Part shown: positions 61,258 through 64,000 of the stretch, one piece after another
Layout of the letters: each line of letters begins with the position of its first letter
How positions within the stretch are numbered: position 1 is the stretch's first letter
Origin: CAZTNW01 sp964614945
GTDB taxonomy: Bacteria; Caldisericota; JANLFM01
NCBI GenBank assembly: GCA_964614945.1
Contig: CAZTNW010000001.1
Location: 248,001-312,000 of the forward strand
Direction of reading: 5' to 3'
Length of the DNA: 64,000 nucleotides
Position numbers and translations under genes: made by a program
Notes under the pieces: generated by a model
The model's database searches: none
What the model saw: the letters and a program-made list of their open reading frames with translations, nothing else
Told to the model about the DNA's origin: nothing

Positions 61258-62640
61258 ATGAGCAAAATCTTCATCGCCCTGTTTGCCTGCCTCGGGGTTT
61301 TTCTGCCGTGGCCCTCAGCTATGGGAGAAGAGCCCCAACATGTCCTTCAGGACCTTGTGGGCCATTGGGCGGAGGAAGAGGTCCTCTCGCTTCACCGCCT
61401 GGGGATCATTGACGGATATCCGGACGGCTTTTTCCGCCCCGACTCCCTGTTATTGGAAAGCCACCTTTTAAAAATGACGGTTTCCGTCCTATCGCCCAGC
61501 ATCATCCAGGGACCGGCGGATAATTGGGCGCAACCCTATTTCGAGGAAGCTGAGGAGAATGGATGGATTCCCTGGACCTATTTTGAGCCGGAATGCCCGG
61601 TGTTGAGGGAGGAAGCCGCCTACATTTTCCACCGCGCCTTCTTCCCAGAATGCATTTCCGAAAGTGCGATGAGCTTCCCCGACGTTTCCTACTCCAACCC
61701 CTACGCTCAATCGATCGAGATCATGCATCAATTGGGAATCTTGCAGGGGGAAGAGGACGAGGCCTATCATCCGGAAGAGAATCTCACCCGCGCCGAGGGC
61801 TGCGCTATCCTGAACAGGATTCTCGGCCGGAGCTGGAAGAGAGTGGAAATGGATTCGCCCTACGGCCCCTTCTCCTTGAGCCTCTTTCCCCTTAATCCGA
61901 CTGAAGGCGGTTTTCTTTACGTTGAAACGAAGGTTCCTTCAGGATTCTCTTCTTTTCTCGGGTGGGGTTACGATGAGTACGACCTCAAAGGAGGGGTGGC
62001 AATAATACCTATCCCGATCGGGGAGGAACCCGGGGATAGCAAGATAACTCTTTTTGCCTCCAACCCGACCTATTCCACTCAGCTCTCCCTCGACCTTCAG
62101 GTCAGGGAGATCATTTCACCTCAGGAAACGATCGAACTTTCGCCCGAATCTCTCGCTCTGATGGACGACATCCTCCTCGACAAGGAGAGGGAAATCCTCT
62201 ATGCGGTTCTGGATAACCCTCGTTCTTCCCCGCCGAGCTTGAATTTCCGGCTCCCCCTGAAAGGATCGATCGTTTCCTCTTTCGGCATTCACCGCGTCTA
62301 TTCGGGGCTCTGGGACGATTACCATTGGGGAGTGGATATTTCCGCGGAAGAGGGTACACCCGTTCTCGCGGCGGAAGCTGGGGAGGTCGTCCTCGTCGAG
62401 GAACTCTATTCCCGGGGAAATACCATAGTGGTAGACCACGGGGGCGGATTGTTCACCCTCTACTATCATCTATCCGAATTTATAGTGGGAACGGGTGAAA
62501 TGGTGCAGAAGGGCCAGGAAATAGGCCTGGTGGGAATGACGGGAGCGGTTACCGGACCCCACCTGCACTGGGAAGCCCGCCAGGGAAGAACCCCCATTAA
62601 CCCCTTACTGTTCTTGGTGAGGATTAGCGGAGACAGATGA
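61258..62640 (+). CDS. SLH-domain M23 peptidoglycan peptidase
   Basis: 460 residues. Signal peptide (about 1-22, ends SAMGEE), SLH repeats (about 30-190: HWAEEEVLSLHRLGIIDGYPDGFFRPD and QLGILQGEEDEAYHPEENLTRAEG), a central beta domain, then LytM/M23 endopeptidase (about 330-455) with HWGVDISAEEGTPVLA (HxxxD) and GPHLHWEARQG (HxH). Zinc ligands are complete. Wall-anchored cleaving enzyme for peptidoglycan cross-bridges. Its stop overlaps the ATPase ATG (ATGA). Confidence 0.93.
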   Translation: MSKIFIALFACLGVFLPWPSAMGEEPQHVLQDLVGHWAEEEVLSLHRLGIIDGYPDGFFRPDSLLLESHLLKMTVSVLSPSIIQGPADNWAQPYFEEAEENGWIPWTYFEPECPVLREEAAYIFHRAFFPECISESAMSFPDVSYSNPYAQSIEIMHQLGILQGEEDEAYHPEENLTRAEGCAILNRILGRSWKRVEMDSPYGPFSLSLFPLNPTEGGFLYVETKVPSGFSSFLGWGYDEYDLKGGVAIIPIPIGEEPGDSKITLFASNPTYSTQLSLDLQVREIISPQETIELSPESLALMDDILLDKEREILYAVLDNPRSSPPSLNFRLPLKGSIVSSFGIHRVYSGLWDDYHWGVDISAEEGTPVLAAEAGEVVLVEELYSRGNTIVVDHGGGLFTLYYHLSEFIVGTGEMVQKGQEIGLVGMTGAVTGPHLHWEARQGRTPINPLLFLVRISGDR

Positions 62641-64000
62641 AAACCTGGCACGAGCTCTCCGAGGGAGAGATATTCCAGCTCCTAAAGACGTCGCATCACG
62701 GCCTGACGGGAGACGAGGTCTCCTCAAGGCTCAAGCAATACGGCTACAACGAGCTGGTAGAAAAGAGAAAAGCCTCCCTGTTCCTGAAGTTCGTCGAACA
62801 GTTCAAGAGCCTCCTCGTACTCATCCTCCTCGTCGCCGTGATCCTCTCCCTCGCTCTGGGAGAATATGTGGACGCAACGGTGATCGGGGCGATCGTACTG
62901 CTCAACGCCATTCTGGGTATCGTACAGGAATCGAGGGCGGAGAAGGCTCTCTCCGCCTTGAAACGTATCGCCGCCCCACAGACCCAGGTTCTGCGCGAGG
63001 GAGTTGTCAAGGAGGTCCCCACCCGCGAACTCGTCCCAGGAGATATTCTCCTTCTTGCAGCGGGCAGCAAGGTTCCTGCAGACGCTCGCATCATCAAAAG
63101 CTTCAACCTGCAGGCGGAAGAAGCCGCCTTGACCGGAGAATCACTGCCGATCGAGAAAAACGAAATGCCGATGGAGGGTAATATCATCGCCATCGCCGAA
63201 CGCAAGAACATGCTTTTCATGGGCACTACCATAACCTACGGTCGCGGCGAGGCCGTGGTGGTAGAGACCGGGATGAGCACGGAGATTGGAAGAATCGCCT
63301 CAATGCTCGAGGAGACGAAGAAAGAATCCACTCCGCTGCAGAAAAACCTCGATTTTGTAGGCAAAGTCCTCGCCTTCCTGGTCTCCGGCATCTGCGTTGT
63401 CGTGTTCCTTCTCGGTTTCCTGCGTGGGATACCGGCGCTCACCATGCTTCTTCTTTCCATCAGCCTCGCGGTTGCGGCAATCCCGGAAGGGCTGCCGGCC
63501 GTCGTTACGATCGTCCTTGCCCTGGGAACCCAGCGCATGGCCCAGCGGGGAGCGATTATCCGTCGCCTCACGGCCGTTGAGACCCTCGGCTCTACTTCGG
63601 TAATCTGCTCGGATAAGACCGGAACCTTGACCTTGAACGAGATGATGGTGGAGAAAATCTTCACCTTTCAGGGCACCTACGACATCTCGGGGAAAGGCTA
63701 TCAGCCTGAGGGGCAGATCCTGCTGGACGACCGGCTGGTCGAGCACCTCCCACCTACCCTGGAAACCCTTCTCAGAGCGGCCAGCCTCAATACGGACGCA
63801 GTAATCCAGAAGGAAAACGGACAGTGGCGTGTTCACGGCGACCCGACCGAGGGGGCACTGGTAACCCTGGCGGCAAAAGCGGGCATCTGGAAAGAAAAGT
63901 TGGCGGAAAAGCACCCTCGCGTTGCCGAGGTGCCATTCACTTCGGAGAGGAAGATGATGAGTTCTGTCTACGAAGTCGAAGGTAAAAATGTGGTCTTTTC
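62637..64000 (+). CDS. P-type Ca2+-type ATPase (N-terminal 454 codons, cut by window edge)
   Basis: Begins ATG 62637 inside the M23 stop. Cation ATPase N-terminal domain (WHELSEGEIFQLLKTSHHGL), actuator loop EEAALTGESLPIEK (TGES), membrane ion-binding helix AAIPEGLPAVVTIVLALG (PEGLP), and the phosphorylation site CSDKTGTLTLNEM. The order and the PEGLP motif fit the PMR1/SERCA group of Ca2+ or Mn2+ pumps. No frame break is visible; the nucleotide domain continues beyond the window. Confidence 0.93.
   Translation, partial: MKTWHELSEGEIFQLLKTSHHGLTGDEVSSRLKQYGYNELVEKRKASLFLKFVEQFKSLLVLILLVAVILSLALGEYVDATVIGAIVLLNAILGIVQESRAEKALSALKRIAAPQTQVLREGVVKEVPTRELVPGDILLLAAGSKVPADARIIKSFNLQAEEAALTGESLPIEKNEMPMEGNIIAIAERKNMLFMGTTITYGRGEAVVVETGMSTEIGRIASMLEETKKESTPLQKNLDFVGKVLAFLVSGICVVVFLLGFLRGIPALTMLLLSISLAVAAIPEGLPAVVTIVLALGTQRMAQRGAIIRRLTAVETLGSTSVICSDKTGTLTLNEMMVEKIFTFQGTYDISGKGYQPEGQILLDDRLVEHLPPTLETLLRAASLNTDAVIQKENGQWRVHGDPTEGALVTLAAKAGIWKEKLAEKHPRVAEVPFTSERKMMSSVYEVEGKNVVF

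Overview
The window looks like a chromosomal segment of an anaerobic or thermophilic bacterium of the Firmicutes (Clostridia) type or a nearby deep-branching Terrabacteria lineage. This is inferred from gene order and family content: a coaX-dus-(so-called quinate dehydrogenase)-greA-lysS-radA-PIN/TRAM-ispD-ispF-rlmB run, a glmS ribozyme, several proteins with S-layer homology (SLH) domains, and ferredoxin-fused MinD-like ATPases. I ran no database search, so the taxon is a suggestion. TTG and GTG starts, ATGA overlaps and TATAAT boxes are common. TAG, TAA and TGA all serve as ordinary stops.

Layout. 1-4386: the end of an ABC transporter locus with a remnant of a second ATPase, DNA polymerase X, Hsp33, a HAD phosphatase and a small unknown protein. 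4507-6837: promoter, glmS ribozyme, glmS and a small Lrp-type (RAM) domain protein. 6834-12449: a CTP-transferase-like membrane protein, a HIT protein, an intact OmpR-type two-component system followed by an unknown protein with an RNase H-like look, a PP-loop ATPase and a stand-alone receiver protein; then tRNA-Thr. 12886-22565: a NarL-type regulator, a four-PAS histidine kinase cut by an in-frame amber codon, and a seven-gene unit (hydantoin/Asp-Glu racemase family, M29/NicX-like hydrolase, complete branched-chain-type ABC transporter) that looks like uptake plus catabolism of an amino-acid-like or N-heterocyclic compound.

23392-24765 holds a badly decayed two-component system. 24792-28798 is a metal/Fe-S cluster: a CGGC protein, two ferredoxin-MinD ATPases (one with two 1-nt deletions), two NifX/NifB-type proteins, a DUF5320-like protein and a DUF134 regulator. 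Its promoter carries a palindromic operator candidate whose core recurs inside the cluster. 28954-32116: a zinc deacylase-like protein and an SLH-anchored oligopeptide-binding protein.

32638-44444 is mostly housekeeping on the minus strand (isoprenoid, rRNA and tRNA modification, repair, CoA synthesis), including an unannotated 32-codon gene translationally coupled to an ECF transporter S component next to coaX. 44519-49714 (plus strand) holds an M16 peptidase, an NfeD-type protease, a stomatin, a ferredoxin and a tRNA nucleotidyltransferase. 49631-64000 has a threonine synthase-like enzyme, an amidohydrolase, a DMT exporter, a DUF3352 protein, an SLH beta-propeller, rarA, serS with tRNA-Ser two bases downstream, a degraded small membrane-protein gene, cysS, an SLH-M23 peptidase and the start of a P-type Ca2+ ATPase.

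No CRISPR array, insertion sequence, prophage or rRNA gene was seen. The main themes are regulatory RNA and operator signals, several freshly broken genes, and wall-anchored SLH proteins.
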